Source of the DNA: Artemisia argyi
Taxonomy: Eukaryota; Streptophyta; Magnoliopsida; Asterales; Asteraceae
Assembly: GCA_030686995.1 (NCBI GenBank)
Contig: CM060680.1
Coordinates: forward strand, 82,264,060-82,328,059
Length of the DNA stretch: 64,000 nt
Reading direction: 5' to 3'
In this document: piece after piece, positions 23,033 to 33,949 of the stretch
Layout of the letters: each line of letters opens with the position of its first letter
Numbering within the stretch: position 1 is the stretch's first letter
Notes under the pieces: generated by a model
Told to the model about the DNA's origin: nothing
The model's database searches: none
Seen by the model: only the letters and a program-made list of their open reading frames with translations
Position numbers and translations under genes: made by a program

Positions 23033-24663
23033 TCAGCACCTTTTTTTATCTTTGATTTCTATATCCAATTCTTGTAAAAGCAATATCCAACGAATAAGAC
23101 GTGGTTTAGCAACTTGCTTTTTAAAGAGATATTTGAGAACGGAATAATCTGTGTATACCATAGTTTTAGATAGAACTAGATATGCATGGAATTTGTTAAA
23201 TGAAAATACTGCGGCCATGAATTCTTTTTCAGCAACCGTATAATTTTGTTGAGTAGTATTGAGCGTTTTACAAGCAAAGTAGATAGGATGGAAGTGTTTA
23301 CCATCTTTTTGTCCTAAAATAGCTCCGACTACGAAATCGCTTGCATCACACATTAATTCAAATGGTAAATTCCAATTTGGACTTGTTATGATTGGTGTAC
23401 ATGTGCGTTTTTCTTTAAGAGTTTCAAAAGCTTTGTGACATTCGTCATCAAATTCAAACGTGATGTATTTTTCAAGAAGTTTAGTCAAAGGTCGAGCAAT
23501 TTTTGAGAAATCCCTAATAAATCGTTGATAGAATCATGCATGCCTAAAAAACTTCTAATGCCTTTCACATTTGTAGGAGGTGGAAGTTTTGAAATTACGT
23601 CAATTTTTGCTTTGTCAACTTCTAGTCCTGCCCCTGACACTTTATGTCTGAGTATAATTCCTTCTTTAACCATGAAGTCACACTTTTCCCAATTAAGGAC
23701 AAGATTTGCATCTTCGCAACGTTGAAGCATTTTATCTAAATTACTTAGGCATTCATCGAAAGAATTTCCAAAAACAAAAAAATCATCCATGAAGACTTCC
23801 ACAGATTCTTCAATCACATCATGAAAAATTGCTATCATACACCTTTGAAAAGTAGCAGGTGCATTACATAAACCAAATGGCATACATCGATAAACATAAG
23901 TTTCGAAAGGACGTGTAAATGTTGTTTTTTCTTAATCCATTGGATCGATTGGTATTTGGAAATAACCGGAAAATCTGTCTAGAAAACAGAAATATTCATT
24001 TCCCGCTAGTCTTTCTAACATTTGATCCATGAATGGGAGAGGAAAATGATCTTTTGCGGTTGCTTCATTCAGTTTTCTATAGTCAATACATACGCGCCAA
24101 CCAGTGACAGTTCTAGTTGGGACAAGTTCATCATTTTCATTTGTTACAACTGTGATACCTCCCTTCTTAGGTACACAACGAATAGGACTTACCTATGGGC
24201 TATCAAAAATTGGGTAAATAATACCGAAGTCAAGAAGTTTTACTACTTCCTTTTTAACAACTTCTTTTATATTCGGATTGAGTCTCCTTTGCTTTTGGAC
24301 AATTGGTTTCTTATCACCCAACAACTGAATTGTGTGTCTACAGAATGATGGACAAATTCCAAGTATGTCACTTATTTTCCAAGCAAAAGCTCTTTTGTGA
24401 GTTTTGAGAACTGAGATTAACTTCAATTTCTTTCTTTCAGATAGCTTAGATAAGATTATTACCGAGAGTAAAGATTCTTCTTCCACGAAAGCATATTCTA
24501 AATGGTCTGGTAATGGTTTAAGATTGAGATCAGTAGGTGGTTCTTCAAGAGATTTTCTAAATTTGTGTTCAGTATCGAATACTATTTTTTCAAATGAGGT
24601 TTCTTCTTCTTCATTATCGTCATCTTCGGAACTTTCATTATTATCCTCGATAGTCATAGCCAC
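23033..24663 (-). pseudogene. Athila-like reverse transcriptase-RNase H
   Basis: The RT begins after an acidic linker (24663). FAWKISDILGICPSFCRHTI and RRLNPNIKEVVKKEV lie near 24390-24260, the fingers (WRVCIDYRKLNEAT) near 24090, MPFGLCNAPATFQRCM near 23870, and the active site VFMDDFFVF near 23790. RNase H follows ([18 protein letters not shown] near 23340, then NYTVAEKE). Stops occur near 23935 and 23525, and a small frame change separates the linker from the RT core. The MDD motif is intact but the gene is interrupted. Confidence 0.85.
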
Positions 24664-24986
24664 AAATTGATCATATTAAGCAAAGACTTCATCTTCAAGG
24701 ATTGTTCCATCGACTGAGTAGAGTAATTGATTGAATTCATTTAGAAGTTCATCAAAATCTTCCTCAATAATTTCATCGATAACATCAATTCTAAGGCATG
24801 TATCATCATTTGAGTAAAAGTGTTTCATAGCCGCGTCAATAGAGAAAATCCTTCTTTCTTTACCAACTCCTAAATTGAGTTGTTTTTGTTTTACTTGAAT
24901 CATTGCACCGGCTGTATGCAGAAAAGGTCTTCCTAAGATTAAAGGAACTTTACTATCTTCTTCCATTACTTGAATCAATTTTTATC

Positions 24987-25506
24987 GTGGACCCCAGGTG
25001 GGTTGATTATTGTCTGAATACGATAAAATTGAATCGTCCCATGGATCAATATCTTTATCCAAAAGCAAGAAGGGCCCGCATGTGAAATTATTCCACACAA
25101 TTATTTCATATATCACGGGTTTTCAAAAGGAGGATTGTCTTGATGTGCAAAAGTCTTCAAAGGTCCCTTTCATGTGTAAAATAATTATCAAGTGTGTCCG
25201 CAAGTGTCCCTTTCATGTGTGAAGTATTTATCAAGAGTGTCGGCCAATTGTGATAAAGCTAAAATAATGGCCTCTATAACGTCATTGCTTACGTTTTTAT
25301 TTTTGTCTGAAGGTTTGTAAGCCCATCTATATAAGGGCATAAGTTTCTAAGTTTGTAACCACCAATTCACCTACAATCACCACCACCACCACCATTGTAA
25401 CAAAGCTTCCGCAGTATTTTAATAAAAAGGTGTGTTTTAAGTAATAACTTGTACTTTAAAGTTTTAGTTTTTGAGCTTTAGTACAAGATAAAAATTCCTG
25501 GCAACG
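24987..25506 (+). mobile_element. 520-bp insert with 35S-like promoter layout
   Basis: The insert splits the Athila protease and is flanked by direct repeats CAATTTTTATC (24976-24986 and 25507-25517). On the plus strand it holds an as-1-like double TGACG site (AACGTCATTGCTTACGT, 25278-25294). A TATA box, CTATATAAG, follows 33 bp later (25327-25335), and an AATAAA at 25421. This spacing matches caulimovirid 35S-type promoters. No viral coding sequence is present. A copied fragment of an endogenous pararetrovirus intergenic region is one reading; a small DNA transposon or a short solo LTR is the other. Confidence 0.5.
25278..25335 (+). promoter_or_regulatory. as-1-like element plus TATA box
   Basis: Two TGACG-type half sites in opposed orientation (cores at about 25280-25284 and 25290-25294) are followed by CTATATAAG. 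Elements of this type bind TGA-class bZIP factors in plant viral and T-DNA promoters. Function here is inferred from layout only. Confidence 0.5.
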
Positions 25507-26096
25507 CAATTTTTATCTAACAAAATCTACCGGAAAGGTAAATTTTCCAACTTTGACTAACATATTTTCGGCTATACTAACGGCGTATTGAAAAGATCGG
25601 TCTGCAAACCTAACACTCATTTTAGTAGGTTTAAGCGTTTCGATAGATAATTTCGCATAGAGAGAGTATGGCATCAAATTAATGCTAGCACCAAGATCGG
25701 CTAAAGCATTTCATGAGAATGTTTTACTGAAAGTACAAGGTATTAGAAAACTTTCGGGGTCTCCGAGTTTTGGTGGAATCTTGTTTTGAACAATTGCCGA
25801 ACATTCTTCATTAAGAAAACTTGTGGAAATTTGTTCGAGCTTACTTTTGTTACTAACAAGTTCTTTAAGAAACTTCCCATAGTTGGGCATACCGGCTAAA
25901 ATGTCAACAAGAGAAACATTAATTCGAACGGCTTGAATTATATCAAGTAATTTTACTTATTGGGCTTCCATTCTTTCCTTTCTTAAGCATCGAGTGTATG
26001 AAATTCTAGGTTTATAAGGTTTAGTGATTGGTGTTTTAGGAGTTTTAGTTTCCTCTTGAGGAACAGGTTCATCCTCTTCTTCGTCATTAGTGAAAA

Positions 26097-26457
26097 TGTT
26101 AGAATCGTATTTTTATTTATAAAAAGTGTCGGTCATTAATGTGTAGTAATAGGTTGCTTTAGAATATCATTATGATGAAGTTTATGTTTAGTTTTCATGA
26201 TTTTATAAAGTCTAAGGGCTAGTTATGTAATAAGGTCAAAGATATGTGAAGCCCTAAACTACTAGTATAAATACTCTTGTAATACCTCATTTTGAGGTTG
26301 GTTCTCTTAGTTATATCAAGGTCATTATTTCACACACTAGAGTTCCCACTCACTTTTCACACACTAGAGTTCCCACTCACTTTCTCTCTCTACTTACTTT
26401 CTCTCTCTAGATTTAGGCATGATTCAATAGTGATTAAGGTTGTTCTATGGTCCTACA
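26097..26457 (+). repeat. 5' LTR of copia element
   Basis: It matches the 3' LTR along its length but is 29 bp longer because CACACACTAGAGTTCCCACT and its flank are duplicated in tandem. A TATA-like AGTATAAATA is present near 26264. Confidence 0.93.
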
Positions 26458-26459
26458 AT

Positions 26460-26467
26460 TGGTATCA
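26460..26467 (+). promoter_or_regulatory. Primer binding site (partial iMet match)
   Basis: TGGTATCA follows the 5' LTR after two bases and matches the first eight bases of the tRNA-iMet site; the next bases (ATCGCC) do not. Its position is canonical. Confidence 0.8.
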
Positions 26468-26564
26468 ATCGCCTTGGGATAATATAGGTTGTTTTAGGTT
26501 CGATTTGGTCGAAAAAACTTGGTCTCGAAGCGTTTTTTATGGATCAGTTACTGTTCATCGAAGA

Positions 26565-26935
26565 ACTTGCGAGTTAGGGTGATTTTTATCGAGTTAGAAC
26601 TTGCGAGTTAGGGTGATTTTATCGAGTTAGAAACTAGTTTAGCGAGTTAGGTCCTTCTATTTGGCGAGTTAGCCAGTTAAACCCTTATCGTTTATCGAGT
26701 AAGGTTTCTTACATTTATCGAGTTAAGGGAAACTATACCTCGTTGCACATTTTTTATCGAGTTAAGGATCCTAGCTAGTTAGATTAAGTCTTGCGAGTTA
26801 CAATTCCTCATAATTCCTGCGAGTTAGAACTTCTTAATTTTCTGCGAGTTAGAACTTCTTAAATTCCAGCGAGTTAGCTTGCGAGTTACAACTTTCTGAG
26901 GTTACCTAGTTACTACACCATCTTATCGAGTTAGA
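26565..26935 (+). repeat. Dispersed CGAGTTA word array in leader
   Basis: About 15 copies of GCGAGTTA or TCGAGTTA occur at irregular spacing in 370 bp between the PBS and gag. Two neighbouring copies near 26818-26865 sit in a 24-25 bp tandem unit. The array is non-coding. Confidence 0.85.
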
Positions 26936-27337
26936 CCAAAAAAAAAGAGTTTTTTGGCGGGAAAATTTGAGTAAAATTTATTTTTTACAGGAGTCTAAAC
27001 GTTCAATTTTTACGCGAGATTCAAATTTTGGTATAACGTTGAAAATTTTGACCCGAAATTCAAATTTTTAGGCCAAAATTCAAATTTTTTCGGTCAAATT
27101 TGGCGTCAAAATTTTTAAAACTCAAAATTTTCGGGTAACCTTAGAATTGCATTTCTTAGTGATTTTCAAATTTTGGGAAAGGAAATTTTCAAATACAATT
27201 TTTGGAGGGAAAATACGAAATCACTGAGATCTACCGAGAACAAACTTTCAACTTCACCAAAACATCTAATCTACAACAACAGCCTTTGTTATCTTTCAAA
27301 AGATCCTCAGAACAACGTTTCACTTTGAATCCATATC

Positions 27338-29220
27338 ATGGCAACACAACAACATATTCATGCTGCCGGTGCCGAAAACCTACCTCCCATGCTGTCAAAG
27401 GGTGGATACTCACAATGGGCTAGTCGTATGGTGCGCTATCTTAAGAGCAAAACAAATGGAAAACTTCTTGTCAAATCCATTGTGGATGGACCCTTCAAAC
27501 CAATACAAGTACTAGACCCTGGAGATCCAAATGGAACCCCCCCAATACAACCATTCTATAGAGACCAGAATGAGACTGAGTACACTGAGCAAGACAGACA
27601 ACAGATTGTAGCTGATGATCAGGCATTTCATTACGTCGTTCTTGGTTTACCTGAAACCATTTATGCTACTGTTGATAGTGAAGTAAGTGCTCATGCAGTC
27701 TGGGAAAGAGTCAAGAGGTTAATGTATGAGACAGACATCGGGAAACAGGAAATGGAAACACAATTGCTTAAGGAACTTCGCAAGTTTACTTCAATTCTTG
27801 GTGAATCCATAGAGTCGTACTACCACAGGTTCTGTAAGATCATGAATGATTTATCAAGACACAACCTTAGTCAGACAAATATTGCTAACAACACCAATTT
27901 TCTGAATGAGTTGCAACCAGAATGGGGAAGATACGTCACTATTGTTTATCAGACAAAGAATTTGCATGAAGTGACTTATGATCAGCTGTACGACTTCTTA
28001 AAGCAAAATCAAGCTGAAGCTAATGAAGTAAGGGCTGAATTGCTTGCTAAAAAGCATGATCCTCTAGCATTAATGGCTAATACACCAACACCTTTACCAG
28101 TGAACACACAAAAACCATCATCATCTTACACTGACAACTACATGCAACCATCATACATTCAACAACCAACACCGGTCTACCAACAACAGTTCTACCCACA
28201 ACAACAACAACATGTTATTCAACAACAACAATATCCACAGTTCCAAGAACCAGAATTCACTGACAATGATGAAGCTACTGCAGCCTTGACACAAGCGTTT
28301 GCTTTTCTGACAAAGGCATTCCAAGGACGCTATTCTACACCAACTAACAACAACCAAAGGATTTCATCGAACACTCGCAACAAGCAGATTGCTCAGCCGA
28401 GTTTCAATATGGGCAATGGAGGCCAAATGGTTGGAGTTATAGGGAATCAACAGGGATATGCTACTGGATTTCACATGGGTAATCAGAATATGCAGAATCA
28501 GTTGGGTCAGTATGCAGGGAATCAGTATGGTCAGTATGCAAGGAATCAGATGGGTCAGTTTGTTGGAAATCAGAGGGGTCAGAATGTTAGTAATCAGGCA
28601 ATGGGTAATCAGAATAGGAATGTGGCAGCTCCAGTTGTTGGGAATTATGGAAATGTGAATCAGGGTAATCCGGTAAAGTGTTTCAACTGCCAAGGTATAG
28701 GTCATATGGCAAGGAACTGTCCTACTAAGCCGAACAAGAAAGATCTAGAGTATTTGTAGAAAGCAGTGCTGTTGGCACAAAAGGAAAAGGCAGGGTTTCA
28801 GTTGAATGCAGATGAACATGATTTTATGGCTCTTATGGATGACATGGAAGATAGAGAGGATATCGATGCGAACTGCATATTCAAGGCAAATCTTTAGGAA
28901 GCTAAGTATGACACGGATTCTGACACACTTCCTGTTTATGACACCAGTGCACCATCTGAGGTATCAAATTTCAACACATGTCATAATAATGATATATTTG
29001 ATATGTCTCCTCATGAGGAACAACATTATGAGAAGCAAGCACCCACTTATGATACATACATGGACACGCCAAGTAGTAGCAATACTCCATCAGCAACTCC
29101 AGATGTGAATCATAATCGAGGCCTCGTTTCACCGCATGCTGAGAATGATGAGGAAAGACGTGCTTTATTTGAATCATTATTAAACAATTGTGGTATTGAG
29201 ATTGGGAAGGTTAAAAAGGT
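27338..29220 (+). pseudogene. Copia gag, first part (capsid, Gln-rich, zinc knuckle)
   Basis: From ATG 27338 a 473-codon frame holds a capsid-like region (YSQWASRMVRYL; YYHRFCKIMNDL; FLNELQPEW). Next is a Gln/Pro-rich region (about residues 260-320), Gly/Asn/Gln repeats of the type GQYAGNQYGQ (about 345-440), and a CCHC knuckle CFNCQGIGHMARNC (about 449-462). TAG at 28757 and TAG at 28895 interrupt a frame that otherwise runs to 29220, where the next insertion begins. Both stops fit CAG to TAG changes. Gag packages element RNA in cytoplasmic particles; this copy cannot make full-length Gag. Confidence 0.88.
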
Positions 29221-29709
29221 TGTTGGATCGTGAACACCTTGAACTTGTGTTAATAATGATACTTTGAGTGATACCACTAAGTATGCGGAATCTACTTAAT
29301 GATACTTAGAAGATTGATTGTAAATGAAACAATATGTATGAACAATGTATGTAACAAAACAAATAGCTCCAATATTATTAATGATAATAATACGAGTGAT
29401 CTATGATATCACTAGGGTTACATCTTGAAGCTCTAAGAAAACGTATTAGAAAGATATATTCTAACTATGATCTAGGATCTCCTTTTATACAACAAGGAGT
29501 CCTCTTGTACAAGATAAGTATAATACTAATAGAATAAGATATACACAAAATCTTTTCTATGTTTATCTATGCGCGTTTCTCTAACAGTTATCATGCAAGC
29601 AGTGGTAATATTTGTTCTTGCAGTGGTAATGAGTTTCCACTGCAAGTACAATCTTCTGTAGTTGTAATATCTTCACTAGCCGTGGTAACTGATAGAATAA
29701 TTCCCAACA
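29221..29709 (-). repeat. LTR A (3' LTR of chimeric insertion)
   Basis: On the plus strand it starts TGTTGGATCG and ends ATTCCCAACA. Several copies of the CAGTGGTAA word lie at 29599-29690. A purine tract adjoins it on the minus strand at 29710-29722. Confidence 0.85.
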
Positions 29710-29722
29710 ATCCTCCCCTAAA
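29710..29722 (-). promoter_or_regulatory. Polypurine tract of chimeric insertion
   Basis: The minus strand reads GTTTAGGGGAGGAT immediately before the TG of LTR A, the normal arrangement at a 3' LTR. Confidence 0.8.
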
Positions 29723-29799
29723 CTTATGATTTATTTGTAAATCAACAAATTTCTTCAAGTATACAATAAACCTGAGGATATGGGAATTCTTCCAAACAA

Positions 29800-32691
29800 T
29801 TATCTTGTTTTTCTCAACACTTTATCAGCTCTTGCATATTGATCTTGAATCTTCTGAATCAAAACTCTAACCTTTTCACTATCTGCATAAACTCTTAACT
29901 TTGATTTCAACATTGCAGAAAGAGTTGTAACTCTAAGTGGGTATTCCTTCTCAGCAAACATAAACACATCCACTTTATTTGTTGTAGAAACCTGATGAAC
30001 CTCACATTTATCAAAATATGTCCATGTAGTATTCAAGTTTGATGAATTAAACTTCCAATACTTATCATTAGAATCTGGTTCATATAGTCTTCTTAAGTCA
30101 ACCCAGAGCTGCATTTCTTTCATATCCTTGAGAGTATCAGCCTTGAATCTTTCATTAACAAGCTTCCAAAGGGTATCAAGATCATCTCTATCACATGCTT
30201 TAAGAAGATCTTCAAACTGAATGAATAATGAAGATTCTCCTCCCAGTCTTATAATTTTCCAAGTGGGAGCAAAATTCTTTGCTGTGTACACTTCCCAATC
30301 AATAATTTGATGTTTTGATTGTAAAGGATCTGGATAGAAATCTTCTTCTTCAACAATGATAATTGCACTCTGTAGATCTTCTGCACATTTCTCAGATTGA
30401 GATTCTTTCTCTTGAGGAACTTTCATTCTTTTGGTGACATGATCTTCAACTGTTGAAGCTTTCCTTTTACTTTGTTTGAATCTTTCAACTTCTTCAAAAT
30501 CAATAGGTCTGAAGGTACTATCTTGCCTTTTAATTCTGTAGTAGATACCTTCAATTCTTTCATGAGACATACCTTTGAAATCAGTCATCTTCCAAGTTCC
30601 AACATGACAGCAATATACTTTCATCTCATGAATGATCTGTGCCTTTGTAGGTTGTCTTTGTTTCTTTTGACCTTCTCTGAAGTTTCCAATAATCTCCTCC
30701 AGTGCTTGTTGATTCTTCATTTGAATGAAATCAACCAATTGAGCTGTTCTTTGTTCTTCAGTTAAAGTCTTGTTAGCAACAAGCTCAATAGCTTTCTTCT
30801 TTACAACTGGATCATGCTTAATCATATGCTGAATCTCTTCATCTGATGGCACATATGAGAACATAGGGGGTTTCTCATGTAAGATGGTTGGTGGAATCAC
30901 TGAGAGTGGTTGTGCCATTACTTCTTCAAGTTTACCTAACCTCTGCACTTCCATAAAACTAGCAACATCCATCTCCTTTTGCTTTTTCATATTTTCTCTT
31001 TCTGCAGCTTCAAATTGTTCTGCTAATCTTGCATCAAAATCAATTTGAGCTTGATCTTTCTTAGAAATCTTTCTTGTATGTACTTGTTCTGCACCAAACA
31101 CCATTGCTTTACCTTTAACTGATCTTTTTCTGGCAGCTTCTTCCTCTGCAGTGGTAAGTGATGGAACATCAGTGGTAACATTTTCACGTGCAGTGGAAAT
31201 TATGTGATCAGTGGTAACATGTTCTGCTTCAGTGGAAAGTTGTTGAGCAGTTTCAATAACCATATCTTTATCCAACTTCCTCCCCTCAATCTCAGCTACA
31301 TCATCATATGCTTGAGCATCCATATCTTCAAGATTAGTACTCCTCCCCTTAATTTCTGCATCTGTTTTCCTCCCCTGTTTGGAAGAAGTTCCCAAAGAAT
31401 AACCAGAACCTGCAGAAAGACCATCATGTGATGATGATGGGGAAGAAACCACAACTTGAACATGTCTTCTCTTCTTGAGATTCTCAACTTCAGCCTGCAA
31501 CTTTTGAATCTCAGCCTTCAATAGATTCAACTCTGTGACATGTTGTTCTTTGGTCTGTGCCAGATCTTTCTCCAGAGTTTGAACCTGTTTGACTAATTTG
31601 GTACATAATTCCATCAATTCAGTTAGTGTCACACTGCCTTCAACACTTCCAACTGTGTTACCTGTTGGGAGAGGTGAATCATAAGGCATTGATTCAGGCT
31701 CTTCTCTAGTTGGACTAGATTGAAGCCTTGAACCACCACTGCTTGCGCCTACACCAAAAGGCTCAGCAACATGCAATGTTGAAATGAAAGAAGTTGGCTG
31801 TTTAGACCTTCTTTCATAAGTGTGAGTTACAGCAGGGATATGTTGAATTTGTGGAACAATAATAGTGGGTGTGTGATGGGATACAACTGGGATTGTTGCA
31901 TCTTCACCCTGTACCTGTGAAATCTTTGCAAGCATGTTTGGTAAAAGAGGATGAATCACTCCATTCCAAAAATCTGAAGCCTTACACATGTTTTGAAATA
32001 CTTTTGGCTTAAGACATGGAGTGTCATAAATCCTATTATGATTTTGCAGTTGAAATTCATTTAACACTGCTTGCACAAACCTTGGATACATCAAAAATTT
32101 GTATGAATTTGTTACATTGCCTTTCATGTTATTAAATATAAACCTTGAAAAATTGAAAGTCCTATCAGAAACCAAGCAAACTAAAGGGTAAGCCATGGTT
32201 GATCCAAATTGTTCATAAGAAGTTTTCTTAGGACTTAGGCAATGCAACAGAGTGTGTATCAAAAATCTCCAATGGGGACAAAAACATCCTTTCTTAAAAG
32301 TTACTTTTTGGTCAGATGTATTATACCCCATCAAAGCAATGTATTTGAATATTTCTGAATTAGGTAATGTGATGATACCATTGATATCATCTAATTGGAG
32401 AATTCTCCTTAAAGATGACTCAGTAACATCAATAGTTACCCCATCCACTGTGGCTCTAAGAGCTTCCACAGATTCATGTATGTCTCCCTGTTCAAGTGTT
32501 ATGGATTCCACAGAGTTCCAAAACTGTTTGATTTGAGAAACAAAGATTGTGGGATTCATAGTTAAGGCATACCTTATATGAGTTGTGTTTAGGAAATCCA
32601 CAATCTGATGAAAAACGGGTCCACTCTTGTCGTTTGACTTTTGTAGGTAAGCCACTTGATTGTGTTCATCTGCAAACTTGAGAGACACCAT
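29800..32691 (-). CDS. 963-aa Sirevirus accessory (envelope-position) ORF
   Basis: An unbroken 963-codon ORF lies between the gag region and the polypurine tract, where Sireviruses carry an extra, sometimes env-like, gene. The N-terminus (FADEHNQVAYL; IRYALTMNPTIFVSQIKQFW; WRFLIHTLLHCLSPK) matches my recall of a retrotransposon ORF abundant in Asteraceae and often misnamed in databases. Residues about 355-405 form a coiled coil (LMELCTKLVKQVQTLEKDL). Lys/Glu-rich stretches follow about 540-600. The HVTTDHIISTARENVTTDV stretch comes from the dispersed DNA word. I see no signal peptide or clear membrane segment, so an envelope function is not supported. Function unknown. Confidence 0.8.
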   Translation of the reverse strand: MVSLKFADEHNQVAYLQKSNDKSGPVFHQIVDFLNTTHIRYALTMNPTIFVSQIKQFWNSVESITLEQGDIHESVEALRATVDGVTIDVTESSLRRILQLDDINGIITLPNSEIFKYIALMGYNTSDQKVTFKKGCFCPHWRFLIHTLLHCLSPKKTSYEQFGSTMAYPLVCLVSDRTFNFSRFIFNNMKGNVTNSYKFLMYPRFVQAVLNEFQLQNHNRIYDTPCLKPKVFQNMCKASDFWNGVIHPLLPNMLAKISQVQGEDATIPVVSHHTPTIIVPQIQHIPAVTHTYERRSKQPTSFISTLHVAEPFGVGASSGGSRLQSSPTREEPESMPYDSPLPTGNTVGSVEGSVTLTELMELCTKLVKQVQTLEKDLAQTKEQHVTELNLLKAEIQKLQAEVENLKKRRHVQVVVSSPSSSHDGLSAGSGYSLGTSSKQGRKTDAEIKGRSTNLEDMDAQAYDDVAEIEGRKLDKDMVIETAQQLSTEAEHVTTDHIISTARENVTTDVPSLTTAEEEAARKRSVKGKAMVFGAEQVHTRKISKKDQAQIDFDARLAEQFEAAERENMKKQKEMDVASFMEVQRLGKLEEVMAQPLSVIPPTILHEKPPMFSYVPSDEEIQHMIKHDPVVKKKAIELVANKTLTEEQRTAQLVDFIQMKNQQALEEIIGNFREGQKKQRQPTKAQIIHEMKVYCCHVGTWKMTDFKGMSHERIEGIYYRIKRQDSTFRPIDFEEVERFKQSKRKASTVEDHVTKRMKVPQEKESQSEKCAEDLQSAIIIVEEEDFYPDPLQSKHQIIDWEVYTAKNFAPTWKIIRLGGESSLFIQFEDLLKACDRDDLDTLWKLVNERFKADTLKDMKEMQLWVDLRRLYEPDSNDKYWKFNSSNLNTTWTYFDKCEVHQVSTTNKVDVFMFAEKEYPLRVTTLSAMLKSKLRVYADSEKVRVLIQKIQDQYARADKVLRKTR

Positions 32692-33454
32692 GATTTTGTG
32701 ATTTGAGAGATAAAAGTGTTAGTAATCGATAATAAGAAGCAAGCCGTATAAAATCAATTTATACTAATAGGGTTTTGAGAAAAACGCGTATGGTGAATTA
32801 TCTATAGAAAGATTTATCTTTAGAAAAGAATAAATAAAATTTGGTAAGTAGATAATTCCCAAAAATTTTACCCTATTAATACGGAAAGACGGTTATATTT
32901 GCAACGGCTAGTAAAAATAAGATTACTGACACACAGTTGTAACGGCTAGTTCACCAGTGGTAAAATTTACACTATCAGTGGAAACGGTGAACTTGCAGTG
33001 GTAAAAATCAACAAAATTTCAAAGAGCAGTGGTAAGTAAAACATGTAAAATTTGCTGCTCTTATCATAGTTTTTAGCAAACTATCAACTATCAACGGATT
33101 TGATAAGTCTTTACCAGAAGCCGTTTGCTTATGGACTAGCTGATTCTTATGTGGGTTAGACATGGTGAATCAATAACCATTTGTTGTGTGTCTAAGATAT
33201 ACACCTTATTACTCCAATGATATAGGTTGTATACTGCAACACAAAATAAGTCTCATCTTAACCCACAAAGATTAACCCAAGTAACTTTTTAACCAAGTTA
33301 CTATACACAAAAATATCTTCTCAAAAGTCAAACCACAGTTACTTCTCAAACCAACCAAAACAGATGAAAGTAAATAACCTTCATTAATTAGCATAACACC
33401 TAACCTTGGCTTATTTAACCTCCTTCAAACACCACATCTCAGTCACCAATAATC
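32692..33454. other. Non-coding spacer of chimeric insertion
   Basis: No gene is seen. Four CAGTGGWAA words occur at 32954-33036. The segment is upstream of both the minus-strand 963-aa ORF and the plus-strand antisense ORF, so it could serve as a divergent promoter. Confidence 0.5.
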
Positions 33455-33949
33455 TTGCAAACCCAAATATCCCAATCAACCCAATTCTCTTCCACAACCA
33501 TGTCATCAAATCCTGAGTCCTCTGATCAACACTTTTCTGTTCCATCATCAGAAGAAGATGTACCACCATATCCATGGGGACTTGAAGATTCTGACTATAA
33601 GAGAGAGATGGAGAAACGATGGGATGTGCAAGAAAAACAATGGAATGCACACATAGAGGGTGAATCAAGCCATGATCCAAATCCTGCTGAGAGAGAGCTT
33701 GTCTCTCCTTTCATCTGGACCTCTGATGAAGAATCTTCAGTAAAAGAGAATGAAGATCCAACCTTTCTTCCACCTTCCACACCAGAGAGATCCCAACCAA
33801 GATCAAGTAAAAGAGATTCATCTCTCCCAACATCATCAAATTTGGTGTTGGATCTTCCTGCTCTAGAACCTGGTCTTCTGCATCAAGAACATATTGGACA
33901 GAGCAAGAAGGCTCAGATCATATGTAAGGGAAAGGAGAAGCAGAAGTAA
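33455..33949 (+). CDS. Antisense ORF within chimeric insertion
   Basis: This 164-codon plus-strand ORF runs opposite to the element's other genes. It begins MQTQISQSTQF (a second ATG, MSSNPESS, follows 15 codons later) and ends in KKAQIICKGKEKQK. It is Ser/Pro/Glu-rich and acidic with a basic tail, and probably disordered. Its reading is protein-like rather than a shadow, because the opposite strand has no long frame. It sits where pol would be expected. Antisense extra ORFs are known in Ogre/Tat gypsy elements; in a Sirevirus-like element this is unusual. I recognise no domain. It could be a captured host fragment. Confidence 0.5.
   Translation: MQTQISQSTQFSSTTMSSNPESSDQHFSVPSSEEDVPPYPWGLEDSDYKREMEKRWDVQEKQWNAHIEGESSHDPNPAERELVSPFIWTSDEESSVKENEDPTFLPPSTPERSQPRSSKRDSSLPTSSNLVLDLPALEPGLLHQEHIGQSKKAQIICKGKEKQK

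Larger units (their letters stand above)
24676..26091 (-). pseudogene. Athila-like gag-protease region, interrupted
   Basis: The minus strand near 25710-25680 reads ALADLGASINLMPYSLYAKL, the retropepsin-like active-site region with DLGAS. It continues to VGKFTFPVDFV near 25530. After the 520-bp insert it resumes as MEEDSKVPLILGRPFLHTAGAM (24975-24900) and an acidic linker. In the undisturbed frame the two halves would form one aspartic protease. Upstream, 25760-26091 encodes linker sequence ending at the nested copia element. An extra stop lies just before the protease motif. Confidence 0.75.

Noticed and set aside
24987..25506. Intact endogenous virus
   Set aside because: Only promoter-like sequence is present; no coat, protease or polymerase coding sequence occurs in the insert.
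26565..26935. CRISPR-like array
   Set aside because: Irregular spacing, no conserved repeat-spacer lengths, and a plant nuclear context; it is a leader word array.
29800..32691. Envelope glycoprotein identity for the 963-aa ORF
   Set aside because: No signal peptide, membrane segment or fusion-peptide-like stretch is visible; only the position is env-like.
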